Shown: positions 25,171-36,451, counted from the first letter of the stretch. The stretch: 64,000 nucleotides of DNA from Toxorhynchites rutilus septentrionalis (GCF_029784135.1 NC_073746.1:289989089-290053088), one strand, 5' to 3'. Program-made: numbers and translations. Notes: generated by a model from the letters alone, not told the origin.

Positions 25171-25234
<64 letters not shown>
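25150..25234. repeat. (TA)n microsatellite downstream of the R4-type LINE
   Basis: About 85 bp of A-rich then pure TA dinucleotides, with one AAATAAAT interruption. It marks the 3' junction of the LINE and is probably part of its target. Confidence 0.9.
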
Positions 25235-25236
<2 letters not shown>

Positions 25237-25365
25237 GTTTGTTAGGCATGAGAATGCAAAAATATCTATGCAAAAAAAATCATTATTCTGAATAAATAGA
25301 ATCATTTTTGTGCATTTTTTTTTAATTTGATTCCAGAAAAAAAACATGAGAACCCGATTTTCATC

Positions 25366-25366
<1 letters not shown>
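25233..25366 (+). repeat. Downstream copy of the 135-bp direct repeat flanking the R4-type LINE
   Basis: CGTTTGTTAGGCATGAGAAT through AACCCGATTTTCATC matches 20,878-21,013 with about one or two differences. The two copies diverge after CCCGATTTTCATC. The near identity implies recent duplication or a repeated host unit. Confidence 0.85.
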
Positions 25367-25579
<213 letters not shown>

Positions 25580-26782
25580 TGAATAGAGAAAAATAATCAG
25601 ATCATACAAATTGCGATAATTTATACATAAAAAGGTAACGAATAGAACATTAATAGCATTTTGAATTCTTTGATAATTTTTAATGAAAACCTAAGTAATT
25701 TCCTACATTTCGTTCTCTGACAAACTTTTTGTAGATCTTATAGTTTTTAAATTGAGATTTTTCATACGGTATTTTTTTGGAAAAATTTAAACGATTTCCT
25801 ACATTTCATCCTTTGGCAAGAATTTTGTAGGTATCATAGTTTCTAAGTTATAAATATATGTAAAAAATTAAGGAAAAAAATTGGCTTTCCACAAAAAGTA
25901 GTCTAATTATTTTTCGAATATTTCAAGTATGCAAAGTTGCTTAAATGATCCATGTCTTTACACCCACAACGTTTCACTGCTATCTGAGATGGTGCTGCCA
26001 ACTCCTAAGGCGAGTTGGCATGAAATTCGTCAATAAACACAATGAATTATTGAAATCCTTCAGATCACACATGCTTAGATAGCAAAATGTTAATCACGCT
26101 ATTGTCATCAATCCAGATAAATTATCAGCTGGAGAACACGTGTATTGATTCAGTGATTCGAATTAATATTTATGAATTTGTAGCTAAAAGAGACGAAACA
26201 AACAACAGAACTCGATGGATTTTTATTAACGAACGATGATTTAACGCAGCTAGGGCAACGTCCTTCTACGATGTTCGTGAGCTGTGCCAACAATTCATGG
26301 TCGGCAGGTACCCGAAGGTAGGAGGCAATCGACTGCGATTCCTACGACACAATTGACAGAAGCAGCATGAGGGCGAGTAAATTCACCTGCGAGAAGCTAT
26401 CAAAAGCAACACCGGCACAGCATTTGCTATTGCCAGGCTAAAACGCGATGCATTGTGATGGAAATCGATAATGTAATTGCCTCGGGAGTTGCAGATCCAT
26501 CTACTGATCCACTGCTCACCCGTATTCTGAAATACGATCGAGTCAGAATAACTCGAACGGATCGCATTTTTCATTCTGTAATTCGTTCGACTCAAGTCCA
26601 CTCAAGTTGTGATAATATGGTAATGCTATCAGACCAATCGGATTCTGGAATATGAGTTAGTGTTTGATATTGTTCCCACAAACATAGTTCATGGCTTATG
26701 CGGTGATCTGAAGCCTTTACCGCCTTGCGCAGCAGATGGTAAATACAATCACAATGGTAGGTGGATATCTTTATACAGTAAT
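25580..26782. other. No gene recognised; short internal duplication
   Basis: AT-rich. TTTCCTACATTTCGTTCTCT (about 25,700) and TTTCCTACATTTCATCCTTT (about 25,797) are direct repeats about 97 bp apart. GCCAACTC/GAGTTGGC near 25,996-26,020 is an 8-bp hairpin. 26,200-26,700 is more GC-balanced but has no recognisable motif. Confidence 0.4.
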
Positions 26783-27195
26783 TCCATGCCAAACTGATAT
26801 AGTGGTTCTCGGATTTTCATCAAAAATAGTAATTTTGTTCTTTATCACAAAACATTAGACCCGTATTTTTTAAAGTTTTCATTAAGGTGTCCATTTCCAT
26901 TTTAGGGTGGTCCGAAAAATCCACTTTCCGCATTTTTGCCAAAAATGACTTTTTTTCAAAAATTCAGAACTTTCGAACCACTGGGTTGATTCAGATGATC
27001 GATATATTATATTAAAGCCAATAAGCTGGTTGTTTTTTTACTACAATTGCAGAAAATTTGAATTATGAATTATGTTATTATTGATTGCATTTGTTTTTTA
27101 TAGTTTTCATGGTCTCGGGACCAAAGGCGCTATATTTTTTCATATTTTTTATGGAAAGCTGAGGATTTTTCATATAACATATCTCGAAACCAGGG
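26783..27195 (+). repeat. Dispersed noncoding repeat, family A, copy 2
   Basis: Begins TTCCATGCCAAACTGATATA, then TTAGACCCGTATTTTT, CCATTTCCATTTTAGGG and TTTCATGGTCTCGGGACCAA. This is the longest copy with 1,095-1,472. It ends against the Helitron-like tandem array. Confidence 0.75.
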
Positions 27196-27239
27196 AGGCG
27201 TTTTTTTCGATTTTGAGTTATGATTTTTCAAAGGCATAT

Positions 27240-28067
27240 GAAGATTTGAGGGTGCAATAAATGTTTCTATGGTGGTTAGATACTCCTCCCTCCTCTCTTA
27301 GGGTGGGGCTGCCATACAATTGAACACGAATTTCTGCATAACTCGAGAATTAATGAAGCAAATGAAAACAAATTAGGCATATGAGGGTTTTAGGGTGCAA
27401 TAAATGTTTTTACGGTGGTTAAACACTCCGCCCACCTCTCTAAGGGGGAGCTGCCATAAAAATGAAAGACACATTTCTGGATAACTCGAAAACTAATCAA
27501 GTAAATGGAGCCAAATTTGACATGTGAACGTTTTAGGGAACACAAAACGTTTCTATGGTGAATAGACACTCCTCCCTTCTCTGAGGGAACAACTCGAGAA
27601 CTAATCAAACAAATGAATCAAACTTAGCATGTAGAGGTTTTAGGGTTCGATAAACGTTTCTATGGTAGTTCGACACTCCTTCTCCCTCTCTAAAGTGGGC
27701 CTCCCATACGAATGATACACAAATGTCTGCATAACTCGAGAACTAATCAAGCAAATGGAGCCAAATTTGGGATGTGAGGGTTTTTGGGTACGATCAATGT
27801 TTCTATGATGGCATGACACCCCTTCCTCCTCTGGAAAGGAGAGGGGATCCCGTAAAAATAATGCAAATATTTCAACCAAACATACTCCAACCAAACATGA
27901 CAATTGAAAATTTTCGGAAAACTCTGAAGGAAAATAAGAAAATTGGAAAAATTCAATTCGCACGTGTTCTACAATTACATATCCCATGAACATGCGCTTA
28001 GTAAGAAAACATCAATGTGATAACGAAAAATACATTTTGGGCGGGACGAGTTTGTCGGGTCAGATAG
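27240..28067 (+). mobile_element. Helitron 3' region: diverged tandem repeats and 3' terminus
   Basis: Five units with a period near 145 bp (one shortened to about 105). The anchor AATGTTTCTATGGTGG or close variants occurs near 27,258, 27,402, 27,546, 27,651 and 27,797, and each unit has ATAACTCGAGAACTAATCAA further on. After the array the sequence GGGCGGGACGAGTTTGTCGG, then GTCAGATAG and T, resembles the hairpin plus CTAG-T end of insect Helitrons (family knowledge), with CTAG changed to ATAG. No Rep/helicase coding sequence is present, so it is non-autonomous. It may pair with the 5' end at 20,797. Confidence 0.6.
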
Positions 28068-28097
28068 TAATTGTATATATTTACATTCTGTCAAATA

Positions 28098-28880
28098 CAC
28101 TGCATTTCATAACTATAGAACCACTCCATTTTTTCTGAGTTTCCAGAGATATGTAAGAAGTCGGTTGAATTGAAGTATGTAGTGTCGAATACAACAACTA
28201 TCTTTATTTATTAGACTGGCTGTTCCTTCAATCTATAGTGGACTGTATTTTTAATGGACTTTAAGCGAGAACCGAATTTGGCTAACTCTACTACATAACT
28301 GATTTTATTTAACAAGATACAATAGTGTGTGTGCACATTTGAGTTTTAGTACAATTTGCAGTGCTCCCAGAACGATGGATCATATTTCTCATCCAACACT
28401 AGTCATTTGAACTTCATTGTTGTGTTCAGGCGCGAAACATTCAAAAAACTAAAACTCCAGTGTTTCATAACTATAGAACCAGATGGAAAAACTCTTACTC
28501 CTTTACAAAATTAACGTCAGTTTCACATCAATTACAGGAAGTTTTTTTTTCATTTTCAGTTCTCAATCAGTTCAAATGACCCATTTGGGGTGGTTTTTAC
28601 CAAGCTGCGCCATGTTGTATTGTGTATCTCGTTCTACGCAGAGGATACTTCTCGTTTAAGCTATTCAAATCACTCATACTGCATGTAAGCTGAATCTACT
28701 ATTCGTACGATCACTCCTCATTAGTTCTTGATAGGGTTTTGATCTGGTAAACAAGCTGACCAGTCCAGAATTCGAATCCCCTAAGCATTAAACCATGCCA
28801 TGCCTTTCCGGATTTTATGAATTGATGCCAAATTACTCAATCATGACGGTATTTTTCAGGCAAAAACAGAAGTAAATAAT
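28098..28880 (-). pseudogene. Tc1-like transposon relic (one end and C-terminal transposase fragments)
   Basis: Starts after TA (28,096-28,097) with CACTGCATTTCATAACTATA, the terminal repeat also found at both ends of the 51.7-54.5 kb structure. Minus-strand fragments around 28,680-28,800 read SACLPDQNPIKN, corresponding to the Tc1 S-P-D-L-N-P-I-E-N block with the catalytic Glu replaced by Lys. Stops and shifts are frequent and the upstream half is missing. It lies 30 bp after the Helitron 3' end. Confidence 0.6.
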
Positions 28881-29499
28881 TCTTTGCTTCTTTAAATTAG
28901 AATTTTTAAAATAGCGAATTCCCCATCTAAATTTAACAGAATGTATATAAATGTAATACATATTATTGTTTGGTTTGATAATATTTATTTATACTAAAAA
29001 GTACTATGGTTTACAATGCGTATTATCTATATTAAATCACACGTATCTCTTTTCGTCACTCTCATTATTTAAAATGTTTTGTTTTCTGTATTATAGTGAC
29101 TTTCAACACTTTTGGCTGGTTTATCACTTTTACCTTCCATTTTGGAAGAATGTCGGGAGTGAAAATTGATCTCGTAATCTTTAGAGTGAGAGGTAAGGAT
29201 GTTACCACTACGTCAGATCGCGTTTATTCTATTTTTTTGAATAAATAAAAATGATTTGATGTCCGTATGTCACGATTTAACTCGATAACGGATCAGCGGA
29301 TTTGAATTATAATTTTTATGTTCGAAGTCTTTGTAATGTGTGAGGTTTATATGACATAAACATTATGAAATTCAATTAGAAAGTTAGAAAACATTGGTCG
29401 CTCGGCCGTTTGTGTTGGAGGTTCAGAGTATAAGAATTCATCTACCCAAGTCACAACCGCAGACATGAGTAATTATGAACCTGCAGACTTATAATCAGC
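28881..29499. other. No feature recognised
   Basis: AT-rich DNA between a Tc1 relic and family A copy 3. Confidence 0.4.
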
Positions 29500-29725
29500 C
29501 ATTCCATGCCAAACTGATATAGTGACTCTCATATTTTCGTTAAAGTTGGTAGTTTTGTTCCTTACCGCAAAATATTAGACCCGTATTTTTATTAGTTTTT
29601 TCGTTAGGGTTGCCATTCCCATTTTAGGGTGGTACCAAAAATCATTTTTCCCCTTTTTCCCAAAAACTACTTTTTTCAAACACTCATAACTCATAATATT
29701 TTGCGATAACGAACAAAACTACCAC
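29500..29725 (+). repeat. Dispersed noncoding repeat, family A, copy 3 (short)
   Basis: CCATTCCATGCCAAACTGAT, then ATTAGACCCGTATTTTTATT and CCATTCCCATTTTAGGG in the same order as copies 1 and 2. It is truncated after the third box. Confidence 0.75.
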
Positions 29726-29839
29726 TTTTCACATAGATGACAGTAGATTTCGACGATTTGTAAACCACATGAATCATGTACAATTTCATGATAATACTGG
29801 ATGCTAAACTGCTAAACCTAATTGGATATTTGGGTCTAC

Positions 29840-31125
29840 ACTGCCATTGCGCGGCCCAGGATAGCCTATACCTCATTTGTATGGTGGCCAAATACTAAGG
29901 AGACTATAGCTACTAAAAATCTAAACACAATCCAATGACTGGAATGCGTTGCAATCACTAGAGCAATGCGAAGCACACCCTCAAAGGCATTGGAGGCTAT
30001 TCTTCATTTGTTAACATGTTCAGCTAGAGGCTCTGAAAAGCTCTCTGAAGCATAAAAGATGGCAGAAGATATTAGGTTGGGAAAAAAGTAATCCATTATT
30101 ATTGGGTGAAACTCAAAACTAGTTTTAATATGCCTCGGACTGTCCGATTTGGGTCAAGTATGCACCGTTTTGTTGCAAAATTTGTTGCTATCTAAAAGTG
30201 GTTTCATAATGTCTCTATCATAGAGGTCTTGGTCCTTATAGGCGATAAATTCTAACAATAGATTTTTACAATCTTTCTTATCACTCTGGAAATTCTGCAA
30301 TGCGAGGAAAAGGTTGTAATCGCTTGGTGCTGGGTCCGGCGGGTCCGGACTTTATGGTGGATGCATAAAACATCCCAATCCCAAACTCTCGGAAATCTGT
30401 GGCCTTGCGTTATCCTGATGGAACACAAAACCTCTTCTGCTAGCCTGTTTTTTTCGTTTATGGTGAATCGCTAGCTTCAAACGGTCCATTTGTTGACAGT
30501 AGAGATCTCAATTTATTATATTGCACTAAATAAAAATTTTTAAAAAAATTTCAAAAAAATTTAGAAAAAAAAATTTAAAAAATAAAACAAAAATTTAAAA
30601 AATAAATTAAGTTAAGTCAACGGCTTGGCTTGGCATTTATAAAAGCAAAAGTGTAAAATGTACCGAATTTTCTCTTTGTTGACCTCCGTTGTAAACACTC
30701 TGTAACTCACAACTGTGTGGAAAAAACAAAAAAACAGCAAATGATTTTTTTAGTGTGAAATGTCACCTTTACAACGAGCCTATACCTGAAATTGTATGAT
30801 CGATATTATGCGAGATATTGATCACTAAAGCCAGCTAATATTACTAATATTAGACGGGGAAAAACTGGTTACTTGAGCATCCTGAATCTCTTAACCGTTT
30901 GACCATCCTCAGAGATGAACAGCGATTGATTCCATCCAACTAATTATGATATTCCATACAGAGTGATCGAATCTGCTCGTTCAGTATGGGATGAGGGCGG
31001 TCCTAGTATACGTAATGGCTCAATCAATCATGATCAATACTGATGGGTCGAAAATGGGTATGGCAGGTGCTGGAAAGTATGGTCCCAGAATAAAGTATGG
31101 TCCCAGAAAGTATGGTCCCAGAAGA
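29840..31125 (+). pseudogene. LOA/Loner-type LINE relic (RT C-terminus and RNase H start), split by a mariner
   Basis: Before the mariner, shifting frames read RIAYTSFVWWPNTKETIATK and ITRAMRSTPSKALEAILHL, the reverse transcriptase C-terminal region of LINEs with RNase H. After the mariner come GYLSILNLL, YDIPYRVIESARSVWDEGG and INTDGSKMGMAGAG, where TDGS is the first RNase H Asp motif. Near its end AGTATGGTCCCAGA is repeated three times. Stops are present in every block. It is a dead, old fragment of a family different from the I-type, R1 and R4 LINEs here. Confidence 0.6.
30072..30858 (-). mobile_element. Mariner relic, internally deleted
   Basis: The left boundary is TA (30,070-30,071), then TTAGGTTGGGAAAAAAGTAA, a mariner terminal repeat shared with 54,543-57,618. 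On the minus strand, N-terminal fragments (30,630-30,720) read KEKIRYILHFCFYKC, and C-terminal fragments (30,085-30,480) read PPDPAPSDYNLFLALQNFQS and LLEFIAYKDQDLYDRDIMK. Both order and strand fit one transposase whose middle is deleted. The right terminal repeat is eroded. It sits inside the LOA/Loner LINE relic. Confidence 0.7.
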
Positions 31126-31127
31126 TT

Positions 31128-31215
31128 CTTTTAGACTCGGAAACTACTGAACCGATCGACATGAAAATTGGTATGTAGGGGTTTTTTAGGGCTGGGGAAG
31201 GTTCTCGTTTTTTTT
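31128..31215 (+). mobile_element. Helitron-like fragment
   Basis: TTTTAGACTCGGAAACTACT followed by GAACCGATCGACATG and GGTATGTAGGGGTTTTTTAG resembles a block common near the 5' ends of insect Helitrons (recollection of the family, not checked). Only about 90 bp survive, with no terminal TC. Confidence 0.4.
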
Positions 31216-31244
31216 TATTTTTTTCTTTAGAGTGACGTTGACTT

Positions 31245-31445
31245 CAATTTAATTTATTGATCATCTGAATCGGTCCAGTCGTTCAAAAGATATGAATTTT
31301 TGAAAAAAGGGGAGAAAATTATATTTTTCGGACAACCACGGACAACAACGGAAAAAATGAATAAATACGGGTCTAATATTTTGTAATAAGGAACAAAACT
31401 ACCAATTTTCACGAAAATCTGAGAACAACTATATCGGTTTGACAT
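31245..31445 (-). repeat. Dispersed noncoding repeat, family A, copy 4 (short)
   Basis: Minus strand: GTCAAACCGATATAGTTGTT, GGTAGTTTTGTTCCTTATTA and TATTAGACCCGTATTTATTC, with a GATTCAGATGATCAATAAAT end as in copy 2. Confidence 0.75.
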
Positions 31446-32431
31446 TTTTTCTACTTGCTTTTATATATATATATTTTTCGCCTTTTGAGTATAAAAGAAG
31501 AATTAAGTTTTTGAGAGTCTCGCGAGAGTAGCTATCGTGTTCAGACGTGCTTTTCGGTCGCTCCGTTAAACTGATTTTTTAATGTTCTCTACCAAAGAAA
31601 TGTGTTTCCAAAAATATCCGAAACGGTCGAACAGATGTCGTGATTCTTTGGATTTTACTAGATCGTTTCTTTGGAAAGTTTGAGTGATTGAAAACAGTGA
31701 AAACAATATTTTGTGAAAACAACGCAATGCCGGCTGTTGCGAAATTTTTCGTCGTTATTCCCGTTTCAAGCGTCAATGTATAGCAATGTGTGTGTACGTG
31801 ACCTATCGGTTGCCAGTTTAGTGTAGGGATTGCGAAATTCGTGAAACTTGTCTTCAGTTGCGCAAAGAAATGAGATGATTCATCAAGGTTCATATGATGC
31901 GCGTGTGTATCTCATGTAGTTTTCCAACTGTTCCATTCTGTTGCATTTGGCTATCATTAGAATGGCGTAAAAATGTGAGCTGTGGTTGAGAAGCGGAGGT
32001 TAAAAAATTGTGAACATGACCCGTCGTGTTGTTTGAGATGGAGAAACTGACAGCTTTTCTGGAGAGGAGAAATATTTGGGAGCGTGAGTGGAAAAGTGAA
32101 CGCATCCACATCTGACAGCTGGTGATCAGCCTACTGTGCACAAGGAGAGCACCAAACAAGATGAGTAAAAACAATCACTTCGTTCATAAAATTGAAAATT
32201 TTAAAATCTATTCGGAATTTGAAATTCGGAATTTGGTTTGTGCCTATGGAAGAAGAGATAGTTAAAACACTCTCACTCCTGTGGGTTCTCTCCATTATCA
32301 TTTAAAATTGAATCACAATTTATCAAAATAATTATTTCCATACAGCTAAAAATGAGGCAACGATCGAGAGGCTGAAATACATTAGCAACATTCTGCAGTT
32401 TGGGGTCGTGTAGTTTAACAAACCTGTTATA
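31446..32431. other. No gene recognised
   Basis: Two minus-strand frames of about 100 codons (31,579-31,893 and 31,890-32,174) have no recognisable domain. A short TATATATATA run occurs at 31,462. It is probably noncoding. Confidence 0.4.
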
Positions 32432-32571
32432 GTATAGTTATAGTTATAGTTATAGTTATAGTTATAGTTATAGTTATAGTTATAGTTATAGTTATAGCTA
32501 TAGTTATAGTTATAGTTATAGTTATAGTTATAGTTATAGTTATAGTTATAGTTATAGTTATAGTTATAGTT
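32432..32571. repeat. (TTATAG)n hexanucleotide array, left part
   Basis: About 23 copies in the + orientation with a single AGCTATAG variant near 32,495. It directly abuts the A-tail of the R1-clade LINE. Confidence 0.95.
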
Positions 32572-32865
32572 TTTTTTTTTTTTTTTTTTTTTATAGAGGT
32601 GAGGAACGCTCTTCCAGCCTTATCTGGGAAGGGATAACCCAGACGTCGAGTGGGGATCGCACCCACAAAAACCAAGCCCTCTACTCGTAGCCTCATTCCC
32701 CCCGGGACCACATCTAGGCGACTACTTCAGGGGGCGGCTGTGCTCATGCACTTCACGAGTTTTCAACGCTAACTAGCGTTGATCCTTCCCTTTTTCTCTA
32801 TACATCTCATTTACGTTTCCGTTGTACTCCGCCACGCACATCCGCAGCACAGGCTTCCTTTTACC

Positions 32866-33455
32866 CGTCGAGACGTGTACCGATTAGGAATTGCCCTCCA
32901 ACTTGACGCGCAACCCGTCACAGTCACCCTCGCGGGGTTTCTCACCTGTCGAGACGTGAACCGATTAGGAAGCGCCCTCCATCTTGACGCGCGCCCCGTC
33001 ACAGCCACCCTCGCAGGATTTCTCTTCCCAACGGAGCGCCGATTAGGCAGTGCCCTCCAACATAACGCGCACTCCGTCACAGCAACTCTCGTGGGGGTAC
33101 CCACCGATTTGATGATGCTCTCCTAGGCTCTCGCTCCGCCGAAACGACCCTCGCAATGTTCCTCTCTCAATCCACCAACAGGCATTGCCAGCATTTTCTT
33201 GACCCTGCTCTCCAGATTCCGCTTATCCGTCGAGACGTGTACCGATTAGGAATTGCCCTCCAGCTTGACGCGCAACCCGTCACAGTCACCCTCGCGGGGT
33301 TTCTCACCTGTCGAGACGTGAACCGATTAGGAAGCGCCCTCCAACTTGACGCGCGCCCCGTCACAGCCACCCTCGCAGGATTTCTCTCCCCAACGGAGCG
33401 CCGATTAGGCAGTGCCCTCCAACATAACGCGCACTCCGTCACAACGACTCTCGTG
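32866..33455 (-). repeat. Tandem duplication in the 3' UTR of the R1-clade LINE
   Basis: A block of about 230 bp starting CGTCGAGACGTGTACCGATT (32,866) is repeated with a period near 362 bp at 33,228 with very few changes. Each block has three related subunits of about 80 bp, each carrying the core CCGATTAGG and GCCCTCCA followed by CGTCACA. Repeated 3' UTRs occur in several LINE families and may matter for recognition of the RNA by the reverse transcriptase (inference). Confidence 0.85.
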
Positions 33456-33502
33456 GGGTACTACACTTTGCAACAGCCCTCGCATTTGTTCCTCTTCTAT
33501 GG

Positions 33503-36451
33503 TCAGGGGTTATTACTACGCTGGTCGGCCCTCCACTTCCGCTGTAGCTCGGACATGATGTGTATGATTACACTGTTCACAGCGTTCCAGGTGCCCTCGT
33601 CGCGACACATTTTCTCTACTATGTTCCCGGCATGAAGGGCAGGCAGCCCCTCGCGTCTTGCGGTGAACCTGGGACACACAAATACCACGTGTTCTGGTGT
33701 TTCCTCCACATCTTCACACTCCGGACAGAGTGGCGACGTTGCGTGCCCGAACCGGTGCAAATATTGCCTGAAGCAGCCATGTCCAGACAGGAACTGTGTC
33801 AGATGAAAATTCACCTCCCCGTGCTTCCTGTTCAGCCAGGTCGATAGTACCGGTATGAGCCCATACGTCCACCTGCCTTTCTCCGCCGTGTCCCATTCCT
33901 GCTGCCACTTCAAGAGTGATTCTACTCTCGCTGTTTTCCGGATACCCCTGATTTCCTTTCGTCTGTAGCACTCTCTGTCTTCCGCCAGAGTGATGCCAAT
34001 AGGGATCATGCCGGCGATAACGCAGACTGCCTCCAACGAGATCGTCCTATACGCGCTCGCAACTCTCATCGCCATGAGCCGAAACGTACGGTCCAGTTTT
34101 CTACGATTCCGGTGGGTTTCGAGAGCCGCCGACCAGGCTGGTGCTCCGTACCGCAGTATGGACGAGGATACAGCAGCCAGGAGACGCCTTTTGCTACTGC
34201 AAGGTCCTGCGTTATTCGGCATTATTCTCGCTATCGCGCTAATGGACTTCTCTGCTTTCTCGCAGACGTAGTCGACGTGGTTGTTGAAATTCAGCCGGTC
34301 GTCGATCATAACTCCCAAGTATTTCAACCTACGCTTAGAAGTTATCACGTGTTCCCCGACTGTGATTTCCGCTCGCTGCACGGCTTTGCAGTTACTCACC
34401 AACAATACTTCCGTTTTATTATGAGCAATCTGCAGTTTCGCTGCTTGCATCCAGTTCTCTACCGAGACGATGGACTCGATTGCAAGCATCTTCACCTCTT
34501 CGAGTGTCTCGCCTGCCACTGTGAGAGCGATATCATCCGCGAAGCCCACGATCTCCACGCCTTTGGGAAGCTTCAGATTCAGTACTCCGTTATACATTAC
34601 GTTCCAGAGCGTTGGGCCCAGGATAGAGCCTTGTGGTACTCCGGCCGTTATATTCAACGTTGTCTGCCCCGTGCTCGTCTCGTAGACTAGGACGCGGTTC
34701 TGGAAGTAGCTTCCTAGAATTCTGCACAGGTACCCAGGAACCTTCATACGGTGTAGGGACTCGGCAATGGCTTCCCAGCTAGCGCTGTTGAAAGCATTCC
34801 TCACGTCGATCGTTACTATAGCACAATGTCGGTCGCCCCTCCGCTTTTGCTGTGACGCCTTCTCTGCCTTTTCAACCACTGTCCGGATAGCATCAACGGT
34901 GGACCTACCTTTCCGGAATCCAAACTGCATCTTTGACAGACCATGGTCACTCTCCGTACTTTTCGTCAGTCTGTTGAGGATAATCCTTTCCAAGAGTTTC
35001 CCAAGAGTATCCAGCAGGCATATAGGCCTATAGGATGTTGGTACCCCCGGGGGCTTTCCTGGTTTTGGCAGCAACACTAACTTTTGGATCTTCCATTTCT
35101 TAGGAAAGTGACCATCATCCAAGCATTTCTGTAGCACTATCCTGAAAATGTCCGGGAACGCCTGAATCGCCGTTTTCAAGGCCGCGTTGGGGATTCCGTC
35201 GGGGCCGGGCGCTTTGTTTACCTGCAGTCTCTTCGCCACTGCTACCAGTTCTTCACTGGAAACTTGAGAACGTTCGGTAGCTATTTCGGCGTACGGTGTC
35301 GGTGGCCATATCGTAGGATCATGCATCGGAAATAAACCCTCCACAATGACCTTCAGCTTCTCGGGACACGATTCGACGGGCGTCACAGGTCCTCTGATCT
35401 TCGCCATCACGACTCGATACGCGTTGCCCCATGGGTTGGCATCTGCATCTCGGCACAGCTCCTTGAAACAGTTCGCTTTGCTCAGTGTAATTCCCCGTTT
35501 CAAGGCGGCTCTAGCTGCTCGGTACACCGTATTTCGTTCCTCTCTATCAGCGCTATTTCGTGCTCTCTGAACGCGTCTTCTGGCTTGAAGACAGCTAGCG
35601 CGAAGGTTGCGAAGAGAGTCGTTCCACCAGTAAGCTGGGCGTCTTCCATTTTTTGGTACAACTTTCCTCGGCATGGTAGTGTCGCATGCTCTCACCAGTA
35701 GATCTGTCAACTTTTCTGCGTTCCAATCTGAAGCTCCGCCAGCTAGACGAAGTGCTTCGACGAAAAGGTCATTGTCGAAAGCATTCGTCTTCCACTTCCG
35801 CTCACCGCTTGTTGTCCTCCGAACTAGCACGTGGTTTCGTTGACCGATTCTGTACCGGATCGCCTGGTGATCACTGTGCGTATACGACTCGCACACTTTC
35901 CACTCCGTACTCGCCAACAGCGACGGGCTGCAAAAAGTAACGTCGATGATGGATTCGCGCCCATCTTTCCGGAAAGTGCTAGTGGTACCTTCGTTTAGTA
36001 ACGTTACTTCCAGCTTTGCTAGAGCTTCCAGTAGACTGTACCCTCTGATGTTGGTGCATCTACTTCCCCACTCCACCGCCCACGCGTTGAAGTCGCCTCC
36101 AATGACGATCGGTGTTCTACCGATTAGTTCCTCGGTCATTGCGTCTAGCATCTGGTGGAATTGCTCAGTTGTCCATCTCGGGGGCGCGTAGCAACTACAC
36201 ATGAAGATTCCATTAATTTTGGCGATTACGAAACCTTCATGTGAACCTCCAACCACTTCCTGGATAGGATATCTTCCCATCACCTGTATTGCAGCAATCC
36301 CTAAGCTATCCGTCGCCCAGCTGCCATTATCACGGGGTACTCGGTACGGCTCCGCTATGATTGCAACATCGCATTTTGTCTCTGTTGTCGACTGCCACAA
36401 CAGTTGCTGAGCTGTGTTGCAATGGTTCAGATTGATCTGAATTATCTCCGT
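33503..36451 (-). CDS. R1-clade LINE ORF2: APE endonuclease and reverse transcriptase
   Basis: 982 codons uninterrupted. The frame is open up to an ACG that overlaps the ORF1 stop. No ATG precedes the conserved start EIIQINLNHCNTAQQLL. The N-terminal APE domain shows CDVAIIAEPYRVP, VIGGDFNAWAVEWGS (about residue 117) and CESYTHSDHQAIRY. Reverse transcriptase: VNKAPGPDGIPNAALK, LLPKPGKPPGVPTSYRPICL, FRKGRSTVDAI, VTIDVRNAFNSASW (motif A), AGVPQGSILGPTLWN (motif B) and VGFADDIAL (motif C, about residue 637). The C-terminal CPECEDVEETPEHVVFVC (about residue 908) is a Cys-Cys-His-Cys knuckle after the HGCFRQYLHRFGH block typical of R1 relatives. It cuts target DNA and primes reverse transcription of the element RNA there. 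All visible catalytic residues are present. Confidence 0.9.
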   Translation of the reverse strand, partial: TEIIQINLNHCNTAQQLLWQSTTETKCDVAIIAEPYRVPRDNGSWATDSLGIAAIQVMGRYPIQEVVGGSHEGFVIAKINGIFMCSCYAPPRWTTEQFHQMLDAMTEELIGRTPIVIGGDFNAWAVEWGSRCTNIRGYSLLEALAKLEVTLLNEGTTSTFRKDGRESIIDVTFCSPSLLASTEWKVCESYTHSDHQAIRYRIGQRNHVLVRRTTSGERKWKTNAFDNDLFVEALRLAGGASDWNAEKLTDLLVRACDTTMPRKVVPKNGRRPAYWWNDSLRNLRASCLQARRRVQRARNSADREERNTVYRAARAALKRGITLSKANCFKELCRDADANPWGNAYRVVMAKIRGPVTPVESCPEKLKVIVEGLFPMHDPTIWPPTPYAEIATERSQVSSEELVAVAKRLQVNKAPGPDGIPNAALKTAIQAFPDIFRIVLQKCLDDGHFPKKWKIQKLVLLPKPGKPPGVPTSYRPICLLDTLGKLLERIILNRLTKSTESDHGLSKMQFGFRKGRSTVDAIRTVVEKAEKASQQKRRGDRHCAIVTIDVRNAFNSASWEAIAESLHRMKVPGYLCRILGSYFQNRVLVYETSTGQTTLNITAGVPQGSILGPTLWNVMYNGVLNLKLPKGVEIVGFADDIALTVAGETLEEVKMLAIESIVSVENWMQAAKLQIAHNKTEVLLVSNCKAVQRAEITVGEHVITSKRRLKYLGVMIDDRLNFNNHVDYVCEKAEKSISAIARIMPNNAGPCSSKRRLLAAVSSSILRYGAPAWSAALETHRNRRKLDRTFRLMAMRVASAYRTISLEAVCVIAGMIPIGITLAEDRECYRRKEIRGIRKTARVESLLKWQQEWDTAEKGRWTYGLIPVLSTWLNRKHGEVNFHLTQFLSGHGCFRQYLHRFGHATSPLCPECEDVEETPEHVVFVCPRFTARREGLPALHAGNIVEKMCRDEGTWNAVNSVIIHIMSELQRKWRADQRSNNP

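Noticed and set aside
26383..26655. Possible coding segment with balanced base composition
   Set aside because: Frames of about 70 codons on both strands and no motif found.
27240..28000. CRISPR-like regular repeats
   Set aside because: Units of about 145 bp, diverged, no short repeat/unique spacer pattern, eukaryotic context. They fit a Helitron tandem array.
32811..33635. Frames of 91-159 codons with repeated peptides
   Set aside because: Translations of the R1-clade LINE 3' UTR tandem repeats, not coding.
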